Positions 36,635-44,842 of a stretch of 64,000 nucleotides of DNA are shown piece by piece (position 1 is the stretch's first letter; each line of letters begins with the position of its first letter). This stretch comes from Thiocystis violacea (lineage in GTDB: Bacteria; Pseudomonadota; Gammaproteobacteria; Chromatiales; Chromatiaceae), in NCBI RefSeq assembly GCF_016583565.1, contig NZ_NRRF01000017.1:1-64000 (forward strand), in the 5' to 3' direction. Both the position numbers and the translations under genes were made by a program. The notes under the pieces were generated by a model. The model did not search any database. It was not told where the DNA came from and was given only the letters and a program-made list of their open reading frames with translations.

Positions 36635-38134
36635 TCAGGCATCGACCATCTGAACGACGACCAGCCGCCCGCCATCGCCCTTGGCGAGCAGGATCTGCTG
36701 GCCGTCCTTGAGTTCGAGCTGGCCGCCGATGGGGATCGCCGTCCTGGTCGAGACGTCCATCAGATCGGGCAGGTTCTCGTTGACCAGCCACCAGGCGTTC
36801 TGGTGGAAGACGAAATAGCCGATCCGCTTCTTCTGCGCCTCGCCGAGCTTTTCGTTGGGGGCGATGAGGTTGTTGGCGTGCCAGAGGAAGAGCGACTGCC
36901 CGGTCCAGACCATGAGGCGGTGGTTGTCCGGTCTGTACTGCCCCTCTTTGCGGGATGAGTAGAGGTTGAGGACCGGGAGCTTGCCCCGGAAGGGGGTTCC
37001 GCAGAAGGGGCAGACGGGCTTGGTCGAGTTGTCGAAGACGTACCACTTCTGCGCGCACTTGGGATTGAGGCAGGGCTGGATGAGGTCGACCGTCTTGACC
37101 AGCGCGGTCTCCCAGTCATTGGCCGAAGGCCGCAGGGACGGATCATGCAGCCCGGCGACGAACGCCTGCAGGAAAAGCTGGGAGAGATAGGGGCCCGTGA
37201 TGGCGAACGGGAGCTTGCCGGTGTCCGCCCAGGGGAGTTCGGTCGGTTTGACGTTGGCGACCCGGATCCGGTTGCTGGTGTCCGTCGGGTGCTCGACGAA
37301 GAGCGCCTTCTCGCCCATGGACAACAGCTCGTCACGCTGCTCGTCATCCAGGTCATGCACCTTGGCGCCACGCAGCGGGTGTCGGTAGAGCAGATACATG
37401 TAGATGAGGACGCTGAGCGCATGGAGGTCGGTCTCGCGTCTGGGCAGGCGACGATTGGGGTCGTCCTTCGCCAGGTGGCTGGTGCTGACGACCTCCGGGG
37501 CGATGAAGTCGGGCGTCCCCACGACGTCCGGCGGGTACTTGCCGGGGACCACCAGGCCGTCGACGTCGATGACGCAGGCGAGCCCCTGCGAGGGGTCCAC
37601 CAGCACGTTCTTGTACGAGAGGTCGGAATGCGCCAGGCCGGCCATGTGCATGCGGCGCACGGCGCGGGCGAGGAGCAGACAGACCTTGAGGTGATTGAGC
37701 CAGGTGCCCAGCTCGCGCGGATCGACGAAGCGGTTGCGCAGATTGGCGGCGGCGAACCACTTGCCCTCCTTCTCCTTGCCCTTGATGCCGAGCATGTCGC
37801 CGTTCTTCGAGCCGTGCTCGAAGAAGAAGTGACGCGGATAGGTCGGCGCCACCAGCCCGAGCCGGCCTTCGTGCTCCAGCACCGCCGTCGGCCAGCAGAA
37901 GAGGTTCTGCCAGTAGTCCCCACCGACCTGATCGAAGATGCTCTCGCGGTACTTGCCGGCGATCATCTGCAGGCGCTCCTTGGCCTGGAAGTCCTGCGCG
38001 GTCTTGTAGAAGGCCACGACGTAGGAACGGTCGGGCGAGAAGTGCACCTCCTTCATCGCGCCCGAGCCGATGACCTCATCGACGAACTCGACCACCTGGC
38101 CATCCAGGGTCCTGCAAGTGACGACTCGCGTCAT
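36635..38134 (-). CDS. Protein kinase-like protein of the TerY-P triad
   Basis: 499 residues. Kinase core: glycine loop-like IGSGAMKEVHF (about 22-32), VVAFYK (probable ATP lysine Lys44), HSDLSYKN (169-176, catalytic loop), DVDG (190-193, in place of DFG), and GTPDFIAPE (about 206-214, APE motif). A zinc ribbon follows (CLNPKC and CPFC at about 350-385), then a C-terminal beta-rich domain. It is the last gene of the Ter cluster, right after the PP2C and TerY genes; kinase, PP2C and TerY form the 'TerY-P' triad known from comparative genomics. Its targets are unknown. A ribosome binding site AGGAG lies 6 bases upstream. Confidence 0.85.
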   Translation of the reverse strand: MTRVVTCRTLDGQVVEFVDEVIGSGAMKEVHFSPDRSYVVAFYKTAQDFQAKERLQMIAGKYRESIFDQVGGDYWQNLFCWPTAVLEHEGRLGLVAPTYPRHFFFEHGSKNGDMLGIKGKEKEGKWFAAANLRNRFVDPRELGTWLNHLKVCLLLARAVRRMHMAGLAHSDLSYKNVLVDPSQGLACVIDVDGLVVPGKYPPDVVGTPDFIAPEVVSTSHLAKDDPNRRLPRRETDLHALSVLIYMYLLYRHPLRGAKVHDLDDEQRDELLSMGEKALFVEHPTDTSNRIRVANVKPTELPWADTGKLPFAITGPYLSQLFLQAFVAGLHDPSLRPSANDWETALVKTVDLIQPCLNPKCAQKWYVFDNSTKPVCPFCGTPFRGKLPVLNLYSSRKEGQYRPDNHRLMVWTGQSLFLWHANNLIAPNEKLGEAQKKRIGYFVFHQNAWWLVNENLPDLMDVSTRTAIPIGGQLELKDGQQILLAKGDGGRLVVVQMVDA

Positions 38135-38202
38135 CGGCGACTCCTGCGCATCAATCCGGCGTCCGGGACATGGGAAGGGAAGGCCATCTCAGCATCGGCC
38201 CT

Positions 38203-39849
38203 TCACCATAACAGTGCGATGGTGCGGTCGTCATGGTGTCCCGGCGAGAAGAAATCCAGCCAATCCGCCAGTCGCTGCGCCGGATCCGGCGTTTCGAGCC
38301 GCGGTGCGATCTCGTCCCAGAGGCTGTCCCACTTGGTCGGATCGTTCAGCCCGTTGTCGGTCTCGAAGCGCGGATCGGAGACGCCGTCCGTCATCAGCAG
38401 GACTGCGCTGAGATCCAGGTAGCGGCCAATCCCGATGCGTTTGGCGAAGCCCTGATCGGAGAGCGCGGCGCGGTCCAGAAAGCGCGTCTGACCGGCGAAC
38501 TCGCCGCCGTCCGGTGTCCCCATGAGGCGCACCTTGCCGCGCGGCCCATAGGCGGCGATGGCGCCGTCACCCATCCAGAAGGTCGCGAGAAAGGTCGCCC
38601 CCGCCTGCCGCTTGACCGCCGCGGCCAGCAGGGTGGTCGCATAGTCCCGCGCCGCCGCGCCCTGGGCTTGGGCCTCCTGCTCGATCGCCTGGACCGCGAG
38701 CTGGCCCGCCTTGTGGAAGAGGTAGTGGAACTCCCCGCCCATGGCCTGGCCGGTGTTGGCGGGATCGGCGTCCCAGCCATTGAGGGCCGCCGTCATCCGC
38801 TCGCCGAAATCGCCCGTCAGGCTCGCGAGCAGATGTTCGCCAGCCGCCGCGACGGCGATCCTGGAACCTTGGCGCGAGAAGCGCGCGCTGCCGGCGCCGT
38901 CCGCGACCAGCATCAGGCTCCAGCCGGTCTCAGGGTCGTGACGGACGTAGAAGTCGTCGTCGCGGAAACTGCCGGCATGCTCGTGAGAGCGCCCGCGCCG
39001 GCTGGCGGCGGCGATCTTGAGACCCTCGCCTGAGAGCAGCGTCGCATCCACATGCGACTTGGGGTAGGGCGCGTCATCCGGCGGCTCGATGACCTTCCAG
39101 AGGCTCTTGGGGTCCGGGTTGACGATGAGCAGGCAGTCGCCCGAATAGACGCTGGCGCCGTCCAGCGTCCAGCGCAGCGGGATCCGGTGATCCCCATCCA
39201 CGGCCGGGGTGCCCCGCAGCTCGCCGCTCTCGGCATCGAAGGTCAGCCCGAGCGCGTTCGGGATGCGCATCTCCAGCACCCGGACGGGTCTCCCCTGGGC
39301 GTCGTGGCCCTGGATCTTCTGGTCGTAGGCGACGCCCGCCTTGGCGTTCGCAAGCGCGAAGGATGCCGTCACCTCGGGCGGCGTGCGGTCAGCCGCCGCG
39401 GGAGGGATCTGTCCTGGCCGCAAGGCGGCCGGATGCTCGGCTGGATCGGTCTTGGGCATCGCTGACGCCTCGCTGTTGGTGAAAGGCGGCGGGGCCGCCT
39501 CGGCTCGGGGCGATTCCGGGGTCTTCGGTTGGGCACCCGCCTCGTCCGAGAAGTCCGGCATCACGGCCTTCTCGACGATCGGGCCGGCGCCCGGCTTGCG
39601 CGCCATGACCCTGATCGGCTTGCCGTATCGCCGCGTCTGCCATAAGGCGACGAGCTCTTCGACATAGTCGAAGGTGGCCTCCAACACCTCATCGGATGTC
39701 AGGAATGCCTCCAGCCGCTCGGGGGACACCTGGGGACGCTCGAAGAAGCACTGATCGCCGGGCTCGAACAGACGCCGCACCAAAGCCTCCAGGTACGGCG
39801 CGAGCTTGGCGCGCTCTTCCGGTGTCGGCCTGCGGCGCAACCTGGCCAT
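38203..39849 (-). CDS. PP2C-family protein phosphatase of the TerY-P triad
   Basis: 548 residues from the ATG at 39849. The N-terminal 75 residues are helical, followed by a Pro/Ala-rich linker (about 85-160). A putative Ig-like module follows (about 165-245, with LGLTFDAESGELRGTPAVDG, the pattern of He_PIG/cadherin-like domains). The PP2C domain (about 285-545) has the metal-binding Asp in LMLVADGAGSARFS, the WMGDGAIAAYG block and the second VLLMTDGVSD. It lies between the TerY (5 bp upstream) and kinase genes and presumably reverses that kinase. The Ig-like module suggests a protein-protein interaction role. Confidence 0.87.
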   Translation of the reverse strand: MARLRRRPTPEERAKLAPYLEALVRRLFEPGDQCFFERPQVSPERLEAFLTSDEVLEATFDYVEELVALWQTRRYGKPIRVMARKPGAGPIVEKAVMPDFSDEAGAQPKTPESPRAEAAPPPFTNSEASAMPKTDPAEHPAALRPGQIPPAAADRTPPEVTASFALANAKAGVAYDQKIQGHDAQGRPVRVLEMRIPNALGLTFDAESGELRGTPAVDGDHRIPLRWTLDGASVYSGDCLLIVNPDPKSLWKVIEPPDDAPYPKSHVDATLLSGEGLKIAAASRRGRSHEHAGSFRDDDFYVRHDPETGWSLMLVADGAGSARFSRQGSRIAVAAAGEHLLASLTGDFGERMTAALNGWDADPANTGQAMGGEFHYLFHKAGQLAVQAIEQEAQAQGAAARDYATTLLAAAVKRQAGATFLATFWMGDGAIAAYGPRGKVRLMGTPDGGEFAGQTRFLDRAALSDQGFAKRIGIGRYLDLSAVLLMTDGVSDPRFETDNGLNDPTKWDSLWDEIAPRLETPDPAQRLADWLDFFSPGHHDDRTIALLW

Positions 39850-39854
39850 CCCGA

Positions 39855-40907
39855 TCAGCCTCGACCGCGTCCGACGTCGAACCCGCCCTCGTCCGGCGAG
39901 GGACCCGGGGCGAAGGCCACCCGTTCTTCGCACCATGGGCAGATCACCTCTCCTGGACCATTGACACACATGAGCTTTCCGCAGCGGCACATCGCGAAGG
40001 CCGTGGCGGCTCCGCAGTGCGGGCAGCCGGGCGAGCCGAGCAGCTCCGAGGTGCTGACCTTGGCCTCCAGCGCGACACCGTCGGACCAATCGAAATAGGA
40101 CTCGTCGAGCGGGTAGCAGCCGCTGAGTCGGAAGAGCGGCACCTGCAGGCTGAATTCCTGGGTGCCGAGGTCCTGCAGCTCGTGCTCGTACTTCATGATG
40201 TAGGGCTTACGCGTCTTTTGGCAGCGGCCCGTGAGGGTGACGCAGGATGCGTCCACCTGATTCGAGGGCGGCTCCTTGACGATTCGCATGACACGTTCGT
40301 CCAGGGTTGGCAGCGCGGGCGCCTCTCCCGTTTCCCCGAGACTGCGGCTCTGGGCAACCACCGAGGCGCTGATCCAGTTGACGAAGGTCTGGAAGTCCCG
40401 TGGCTGCGACTCCTCGAAGAGGATCACCTGCTCGGTCAGGCGTTTGAGTACGCTGAAATCCGTCTCCCGGCCGAGACCCACGGCGATGAGGGTCGCGCGC
40501 TTCGCGTACTGGGCGTTCCAGCGCTCGATGGCGGGGCCGGGATCATCGGTCGGTCGGCCGTCGGTGAAGAGATAGACGATGGGCTTCCAGTCGCCCTTGC
40601 GGTCCGGCGTCGAGCGGATCACGGCGCTGTCGATGGTCGCCATGAGCGTGTCCAGGGCCGCCCCGAGCCGCGTCCCGCCACCGAGCGGCAGGCGCGGGGG
40701 GTAGAAGGAGACCACCTCGACGAGCGGGACGATGGTCTGGGCCAGCCCGGCGAAGGCAATGACGGAGACGTAGACGGTCTCGAGCGCATGGGGGTCGGTG
40801 CGCAGGGCGCGAATCACGGCCTGGAGTCCATCCTCCATCTTCTGAAGGTTCTCGCCGACCATCGACTCGGAGCAGTCGAGGACGAAGAACACGGGTAGCC
40901 TGCGCAT
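39855..40907 (-). CDS. TerY-type vWA protein with C-terminal zinc domain
   Basis: 350 residues from the ATG at 40907, which has AAAAGGAG seven bases upstream. N-terminal vWA domain (about 1-210): MIDAS motif DCSESM (11-16), GGGTRLGAALD (about 73-83) and LFTDGRPTDD. A beta-rich middle follows, then a TerY-C zinc-binding module with cysteine pairs CPHCG, CRCGKLMC and CPWC (about 300-335). This is the TerY member of the TerY-P triad. It sits in the cluster between a short vWA gene and the PP2C gene, both on the same strand. Confidence 0.87.
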   Translation of the reverse strand: MRRLPVFFVLDCSESMVGENLQKMEDGLQAVIRALRTDPHALETVYVSVIAFAGLAQTIVPLVEVVSFYPPRLPLGGGTRLGAALDTLMATIDSAVIRSTPDRKGDWKPIVYLFTDGRPTDDPGPAIERWNAQYAKRATLIAVGLGRETDFSVLKRLTEQVILFEESQPRDFQTFVNWISASVVAQSRSLGETGEAPALPTLDERVMRIVKEPPSNQVDASCVTLTGRCQKTRKPYIMKYEHELQDLGTQEFSLQVPLFRLSGCYPLDESYFDWSDGVALEAKVSTSELLGSPGCPHCGAATAFAMCRCGKLMCVNGPGEVICPWCEERVAFAPGPSPDEGGFDVGRGRG

Positions 40908-40989
40908 GCGCTCACTCCTTTTCTGGTGGCGGGACTCGGGCGAATGGCGGCGATGCCGTCGGCCGATCCTCGGTGTCGGATCCGCGTGA

Positions 40990-41631
40990 TCAGAGGACGA
41001 GCTGGACCTCCGGGGGCGGCGGCGGCAGGGAGACCGAGCCGGCCACGCCAGCGCTGCTCGATCCGACGGCGACGCTCGCCGAGACCCATTTGAAGAAGCC
41101 CGAGAAGGCCGCCGAATCCATGGTGTCCAGGGTGACGACGCGGTCGGTGAGTTCGCGCAGCATCTCCTGCTTGGCCTTGGGGCCGGCGGCACAGGCGACG
41201 ATGGCGCCGAAGCCGCGCTTGCCGATCTCCGGGATGGCCTGACGATAGGCGTGCAGGTCCGAGGGGCTGCCGTCCGTCATGACGAAGAGCAGCGGGCGCC
41301 AGTCGCCCTTGGCGTCCGGCGTGCTCTTGCGCAGGTCCCGGTCGACGCACTGGATGAGCAGTTCCAGGGCGGCGCCGAGGAAGGTCGCGCCCGCCTCGGG
41401 CACCTGGATCTCAGCGAGCTTCACCGCGTCCAGGGGCGTCAGCGGAAGGTATTCGCGCGCCTGGATGTCGAAGGTGATGATGCAGAGGTGGACGCTCTCA
41501 AGCGCATAGGGATCCTGGCGCAGGGCACTGAGCATCGCCTGCATGCCGACGTTGACCGAGTGGATGGGCTCGCCACGCATGGAGCCGGACGTGTCGAGCA
41601 GGATGTAAACGGGAAGTCTGCGGGCGCTCAT
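40990..41631 (-). CDS. Short vWA domain protein (TerY-like)
   Basis: 213 residues from the ATG at 41631, with GAGGAG four bases upstream. A single vWA domain: MIDAS DTSGSM near residue 11, AGATFLGAALELL and FVMTDGSPSD. It ends with a proline-rich tail LPPPPPEVQLVL. A paralogue at 42351 ends with nearly the same tail, so this is a conserved docking feature and not noise. It lies in the Ter cluster between a TerD gene and TerY. Confidence 0.87.
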   Translation of the reverse strand: MSARRLPVYILLDTSGSMRGEPIHSVNVGMQAMLSALRQDPYALESVHLCIITFDIQAREYLPLTPLDAVKLAEIQVPEAGATFLGAALELLIQCVDRDLRKSTPDAKGDWRPLLFVMTDGSPSDLHAYRQAIPEIGKRGFGAIVACAAGPKAKQEMLRELTDRVVTLDTMDSAAFSGFFKWVSASVAVGSSSAGVAGSVSLPPPPPEVQLVL

Positions 41632-41698
41632 GCTGCTCCTCGTCGTTGGGGAGTGGTCGACCGTCGCCTCCAGGTAGCCGAGGAGGGACGCACTAGCC

Positions 41699-42340
41699 TC
41701 AAGCGTAGCGCTTGAGCCATTCCACGAAGGAGTCCGATGGCGAGGGCGCGCCGATGGCCTTGAGCGCCCAGCCGCCGGCCTCGCGCTCGAGTTCGGCGAA
41801 GAGCAGCGAGCGGCAATCCTCGTACTGCGCCCCGCCGGACAGGTCGAAACGGGCCATTTCGCGCCCCTTGGCATCTTCCGCGCGGATGAAGGCATTGCGG
41901 ACCTGGCCGAAGCTCTGTCCGTTCTGCGCGCCCTGGTAGATCTGCACCACGAAGACGACCTTGGCATAGGCCTCCGGCAGGTCGTTGAGCTTGACGATGA
42001 TCTGTTCGTCGTCGCCGTTGCCCGAGCCGGTGCGGTTGTCGCCCGTCAGCCAGATGCAGCCGGAGCGATGGCGCTGGTTGTTGAAGAAGATGACGTCGCT
42101 GTTCACCAGCGTCGCCTGGCCTTTCTCGTCCCGCCCCAGGTCCCGCACCTTGCCGTTGGCGCCGCAGAGGAAGGCGACGACGTCGAGGTCGTAGTCCGCC
42201 TCCTTCTTGCCCATGAGCCCGCCGAGCAGGCCCTTCTTGGCGTCGTTGATGTCCCAGCCGAGGCCGATGGTCACCATGGAGAGATCGTGCTCGCTCTTCT
42301 TGAGGCTGACGCCCTGTCCCTTCTTCAGTGAGATACCCAT
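41699..42340 (-). CDS. TerD-family Ca2+-binding stress protein (paralogue 2)
   Basis: 213 residues. TerD fold: MGISLKKGQGVSLKK (N-terminal beta hairpin), then VTIGLGWD, the Ca-site YDLDVVAFL (about 50-58) and the second site LTGDNRTGSGNGDDEQI (about 98-114), then VVFVVQIY and FGQVRNAFIRAED. TerD proteins bind Ca2+ and act in tellurite and phage/stress responses. A four-glycine/lysine insertion (KKGLLGGLMGKKE) between strands is typical of this subfamily. It lies downstream of a short vWA gene by 10 bp and is likely cotranscribed. Confidence 0.92.
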   Translation of the reverse strand: MGISLKKGQGVSLKKSEHDLSMVTIGLGWDINDAKKGLLGGLMGKKEADYDLDVVAFLCGANGKVRDLGRDEKGQATLVNSDVIFFNNQRHRSGCIWLTGDNRTGSGNGDDEQIIVKLNDLPEAYAKVVFVVQIYQGAQNGQSFGQVRNAFIRAEDAKGREMARFDLSGGAQYEDCRSLLFAELEREAGGWALKAIGAPSPSDSFVEWLKRYA

Positions 42341-42350
42341 GCGTCTGCCC

Positions 42351-42989
42351 TCAGAGAACCACGTTGACTTCGGGCGGTGGCGGCGGCAGGTCGCTCAGAC
42401 CCGTCACCTCCTTCTGCCCCTGATCGACCTTCTGACTCCCGGTGGAGACGGAGGCCGAGACCCACTTGAAGAAGGCCTTGATGGTGCTGGCGTCCGCCGT
42501 GTCGAGGGCGACGACGACCTCGGTGATCTGCTTCAGCACGGCCGTGTCGACGCCTTGGCCGGCGGCGCAGGCGACGATGATGCCGGTGCGCGCCTGCTTG
42601 AGCCTGTCGAGCCCCTGGCGCCAGTCATCCGTCGGCGCGCCGTCGGTCATGATGAAGACGAGCGGCTTCCAGTCGCCCTTGGCGTCGGCGGTGGTCCGCG
42701 CGACCTCGGCGTCGATGCGCTCGGCGAGCAGTCCCAGCGCCTCTCCCAGGGCCGTGACGCCGGTGGCGTTGAGCGACGGCGCCTGAAAGCTGGCAAGCTC
42801 GGTCAGCGGCACGACCTGCCGCGCGGTGCTATCGAAGGTGATGACGGACAGGAACGCGGTCTCGAGCGCATAGGGATCCTGGCGCAGGGTCGAGACGAGG
42901 ATCTGAACGCCGTTCTTCACCGCCTCGATGGGCTCGCCGGTCATGGAGCCGGAGGTATCGAGCAGCAGATAGACGGGCAACCTTCTCAT
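42351..42989 (-). CDS. Short vWA domain protein (TerY-like)
   Basis: 212 residues. MIDAS DTSGSM (about 10-15), TALGEALGLLAER and FIMTDGAPTDD. The C-terminus ends LPPPPPEVNVVL, matching the tail of its paralogue at 40990. The start has AAGGGAG eight bases upstream. In its leader lie three 17-bp tandem repeats (see entry). It is flanked by the two TerD genes. Confidence 0.87.
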   Translation of the reverse strand: MRRLPVYLLLDTSGSMTGEPIEAVKNGVQILVSTLRQDPYALETAFLSVITFDSTARQVVPLTELASFQAPSLNATGVTALGEALGLLAERIDAEVARTTADAKGDWKPLVFIMTDGAPTDDWRQGLDRLKQARTGIIVACAAGQGVDTAVLKQITEVVVALDTADASTIKAFFKWVSASVSTGSQKVDQGQKEVTGLSDLPPPPPEVNVVL

Positions 42990-43003
42990 GGGTGTCTCCC
43001 TTC

Positions 43004-43052
43004 TCTCGGAGTGTGTTGGCTCTCGGAGTGTCTTGTCTCTCGGAGTGTCTTG
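43004..43052 (-). repeat. Three 17-bp tandem repeats between terD and vWA genes
   Basis: Copies of TCTCGGAGTGT(G/C)TTG begin at 43004, 43021 and 43038, an exact 17-bp period (shown on the plus strand; the transcript carries the reverse complement). They occupy almost the whole gap between the two genes, just before the ribosome binding site. Confidence 0.7.
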
Positions 43053-43061
43053 GCCGGCGTC

Positions 43062-43640
43062 TCAGGCGACGACGACGCCGAACTGGTGGCAGAGCGCTTC
43101 AAGCCCGCCGGCGAAGCCTTGGCCGACGGCCTTGAACTTCCATTCGTCGCGGTGCCGATACACCTCGCCGAAGATCATGGCAGTCTCCGTGCTGTAGTCC
43201 TCCGTCAGGTCGAAGCGGGCGATCTCGTGATCGTCGTCGAGATTGGCGATGCGCATGAAGGCGCCCGATACCTGCCCGAAATTCTGCCTGCGAATCTCCG
43301 CATCGTGAATGGTGACGCACACGACGATGCGCTTGATGGACTCCGGGACCTTCTCAAGGTCGATCTTCAGCGCCTCGTCGTCACCCTCGCCCGCGCCGGT
43401 GAGATTGTCCCCGGTGTGCTCGACGGAGCCGCACAAGGACGTGAGCTGATTGTAGAAGATGAAATCCTCGTCGCGGCGCACCTTGGCGTTCTCTCCGAGC
43501 AGAAAGGCGCTGGCGTCCAGATCGAAATCACTGCCCTCGGTCGCCCTGGCCTCCCAGCCGAGCCCGACGAGGATGCGCGTGAGGCTCGGCGCGGTCTTGG
43601 AGAGGGAGAGATTGCCCCCTTTGATGAGGTTCACAGCCAT
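43062..43640 (-). CDS. TerD-family Ca2+-binding stress protein (paralogue 1)
   Basis: 192 residues from the ATG at 43640, with GGAG nine bases upstream; this is the usual TerD length. [15 protein letters not shown] opens the fold. Ca-binding blocks: [12 protein letters not shown] (about 35-46) and [20 protein letters not shown] (about 78-97). The later [24 protein letters not shown] and C-terminal [17 protein letters not shown] are family-typical. It heads the Ter cluster, so its upstream region (43641-43909, shared with divergent ksgA) should hold the operon promoter. Confidence 0.93.
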   Translation of the reverse strand: MAVNLIKGGNLSLSKTAPSLTRILVGLGWEARATEGSDFDLDASAFLLGENAKVRRDEDFIFYNQLTSLCGSVEHTGDNLTGAGEGDDEALKIDLEKVPESIKRIVVCVTIHDAEIRRQNFGQVSGAFMRIANLDDDHEIARFDLTEDYSTETAMIFGEVYRHRDEWKFKAVGQGFAGGLEALCHQFGVVVA

Positions 43641-43909
43641 GTTCAGTCTCCTGATGGATGCCTGCCGGTGGCCGGCAGTCACGCGTGCCCCAGGTGCGCA
43701 GTTCCGCCGCGGCCTTCAGACGCCCGGCATCAACCGCCCAGCATCAGCTCCCGATGGTGACACGACCCGAAAAATGGTCACATGCTCGCCGATCCCGACG
43801 CTCGCAACTGTGACGGGATCGTCAATCGCCGCCAACCAGCGCTGCCAGTCTGGTGCCGCTCCAGCCCAAAACAGGTGGCCGATATCAGGCTTTCGAGTAC
43901 CCTAGCGGG

Positions 43910-44704
43910 ATGGAGCATCAACCCCGCAAACGTTTCGGCCAGAACTTCCTGCGCGACCCCGCGGTCATCGAGCGCATCCACTCGGCGATCGCCCCGCAAC
44001 CCGGCCAACGCCTGGTCGAGATCGGTCCTGGGCAGGGCGCGATCACCGAAGGCCTGCTGCGCGCATTGGGGACGCTGGATGTCATCGAGCTCGATCGCGA
44101 CCTCGTCGGTCCGCTGCAAGCGCGTCTCGGCGCGCTCGGCGATCTGCGCATCCACAACGCCGACGCCTTGCGCTTCGATTTCAAGGCGCTTGCGAGCGAT
44201 GGGGGCGGACTCAGGCTGGTCGGCAACCTGCCTTACAATATCTCCACCCCGCTGCTGTTTCACTTCATCGATCAGGCCGACTGTCTCCTCGACCTGCACC
44301 TGATGCTGCAGCGAGAGGTGGTCGACCGCATCGTCGCCGACCCTGGAGACAAGATCTATGGCCGACTCTCGGTCATGATCCAAACCTTTTGCGATGCCCA
44401 ACGTCTGTTTCGGATCGGCCCCGGCGCCTTCACGCCAGCCCCCAAGGTCGAATCCGCCTTCATGCGGCTGAGGCCCCTGCGACCGCTTCCCCATGAGATC
44501 CTGAGCCCTGGCATGCACGCCCGCATCGTTGCGGCGGCATTCGGGCAGCGCCGCAAGACGCTGCGCAACAGTCTGTCCGGGCTCATCGACTTGCCGTTGT
44601 TCGAGGAGGCCGGCATCGATCCTTCGCTGCGCGCGGAAACTCTCGATGTCTCCGCCTTCGCCCGCCTGGCGAATCTGGCGTGCAGAAACACGGTCGCGAT
44701 CTGA
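43910..44704 (+). CDS. ksgA: 16S rRNA dimethyladenosine transferase
   Basis: 264 residues from the ATG at 43910; an in-frame ATG 19 codons upstream is non-homologous. KsgA dimethylates the two adenosines near the 3' end of 16S rRNA during 30S assembly. Features: [10 protein letters not shown] (about 6-15), motif [16 protein letters not shown], motif IV NLPYNIS, and the C-terminal domain with [11 protein letters not shown]. Length matches the family. It is followed by lon on the same strand 138 bp on. Confidence 0.95.
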   Translation: MEHQPRKRFGQNFLRDPAVIERIHSAIAPQPGQRLVEIGPGQGAITEGLLRALGTLDVIELDRDLVGPLQARLGALGDLRIHNADALRFDFKALASDGGGLRLVGNLPYNISTPLLFHFIDQADCLLDLHLMLQREVVDRIVADPGDKIYGRLSVMIQTFCDAQRLFRIGPGAFTPAPKVESAFMRLRPLRPLPHEILSPGMHARIVAAAFGQRRKTLRNSLSGLIDLPLFEEAGIDPSLRAETLDVSAFARLANLACRNTVAI

Positions 44705-44842
44705 ATCGGCGGCCTTGACCCCGAGTCGCATGCCGCGCCCATCGCCAGGGGGACGCGACCCGCGGACTCGACCCGGCGGCGATTGGTTCCATCGCCGCAC
44801 TCATTCAACATTGACTCTGAGGTTGTTAGAGCGAGGCTTAGC

